In this document: in pieces, positions 63,579 to 64,000 of the stretch
How positions within the stretch are numbered: the first letter of the stretch is position 1
How the letters are laid out: every line of letters begins with the position of its first letter
Assembly (NCBI GenBank): GCA_963576475.1
Contig: OY754982.1
Coordinates: 5,477,201 to 5,541,200, forward strand
Source: Molanna angustata
Lineage: Eukaryota; Arthropoda; Insecta; Trichoptera; Molannidae
Length of the DNA: 64,000 nucleotides
Direction of reading: 5' to 3'
Made by a program: the position numbers and the translations under genes
The notes under the pieces: model-generated
The model's database searches: none
The model's input: the letters and a program-made list of their open reading frames with translations, nothing else
Told to the model about the DNA's origin: nothing

Positions 63579-64000
63579 GCAGTTGTATCGCTGCCACCGC
63601 GAAGGGAGGTTGTGTTAGTATGCTCACTCGCCGCCACACTCGCCGTTAAGTGATATTATTGTTCCGTGATTTTCTGGTGTTGGAATCTCTCAAAGGGAAG
63701 TGATTTTTTCTTTATAATCGTATTGTTGTTTGTTGTTTTTCTTTCTCATTTCTATGTAAAATTTATTCTTTTTCAGTTATTCTATACCTATATTACTTAT
63801 TTATCTTTTGATTTTTATTTTGATTTATTTATTCCGTTCGTGGTAACGAATTTTCGTTTATTTATATACATATATAGGTGCATTCCTATCTTATTTAACT
63901 TTGTTATTCTTTTTGTTAGTGAAATTTTTATTTTTGTTTCGAACTTGTCATAATGGAAGAAATCCAAAAACCTCCTGACCCTTCTGACGACATAACAATC
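63579..64000 (+). mobile_element. Start of an unidentified element inserted in the LTR
   Basis: Begins GCAGTTGTATCGCTGCC with a GC-rich start, then a T-rich leader of about 370 bases and an ATG at 63953. The layout fits the 5' end of a LINE (5' UTR then ORF1), but the rest is outside the window. Confidence 0.4.
63953..64000 (+). CDS. Start of an ORF running off the window (possible LINE ORF1)
   Basis: Sixteen codons, MEEIQKPPDPSDDITI, open to the end. Acidic and Pro-rich. Too short to assign. Confidence 0.35.
   Translation, partial: MEEIQKPPDPSDDITI

Noticed and set aside
63666..63953. 95-residue plus-strand open frame, Phe and Leu rich
   Set aside because: T-rich leader sequence gives Phe/Leu/Ile by composition. 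The more credible start is at 63953.

Overview
This 64 kb window is AT-rich animal DNA, most likely from an insect. It is dominated by transposable elements (TEs) nested inside one another. Ty3/gypsy elements of the CsRn1 type, APE-type LINEs (Jockey/CR1-like, RTE and RNase H-bearing), tRNA-derived SINEs, a Penelope relic and many hAT- or MITE-type elements, together with GT-AG introns of several kb, point to an arthropod. I cannot name the species.

The only host gene I can assemble is on the minus strand between 44,838 and 29,083. Five coding exons (44758-44838, 41250-41432, 33623-33776, 30374-30465, 29083-29103) keep frame across four GT-AG introns. They give a 176-residue protein with a Cys-rich N-terminus and four predicted membrane spans, resembling the insect tetraspan (DUF4728/pasiflora-like) families. 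Its introns carry a full-length dead RTE LINE with another LINE inside it, a 1.48 kb solo LTR that splits an RTE fragment, SINEs, foldback elements, and a 67-bp minisatellite grown from LINE coding sequence.

Left part (1-13.7 kb): a minus-strand gypsy element with gag and most of pol, cut by the window edge; an intact 947-residue LINE ORF2; and, inserted in that LINE's 3' UTR, a complete gypsy element (8146-13595) with identical LTRs, an 11-nt match to the tRNA-Trp primer-binding complement, a polypurine tract, gag and pol. 13.7-17.2 kb: a Penelope-like relic (GIY-YIG domain, possible hammerhead motif) broken by a non-coding DNA transposon whose subterminal regions are packed with short palindromic words. 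17.2-29 kb: no host gene seen; LINE fragments, MITEs, nested hAT elements and a long degenerate satellite.

45-50 kb holds dispersed repeats, an unexplained GC-rich island and a (TTAATTA)n satellite. 50.4-58.7 kb holds a MITE with 8-bp target duplications and a TIR element duplicated head to head with no spacer (86-bp perfect palindrome at the join). Its two arms were later hit separately by a SINE and by nested LINEs, so each arm is the empty site for the other's insertion. 58.8-63.6 kb is a non-coding LTR element with near-identical LTRs and a fourfold-repeated primer-binding-like motif. The last 0.4 kb starts an unidentified element with an ORF running off the end.
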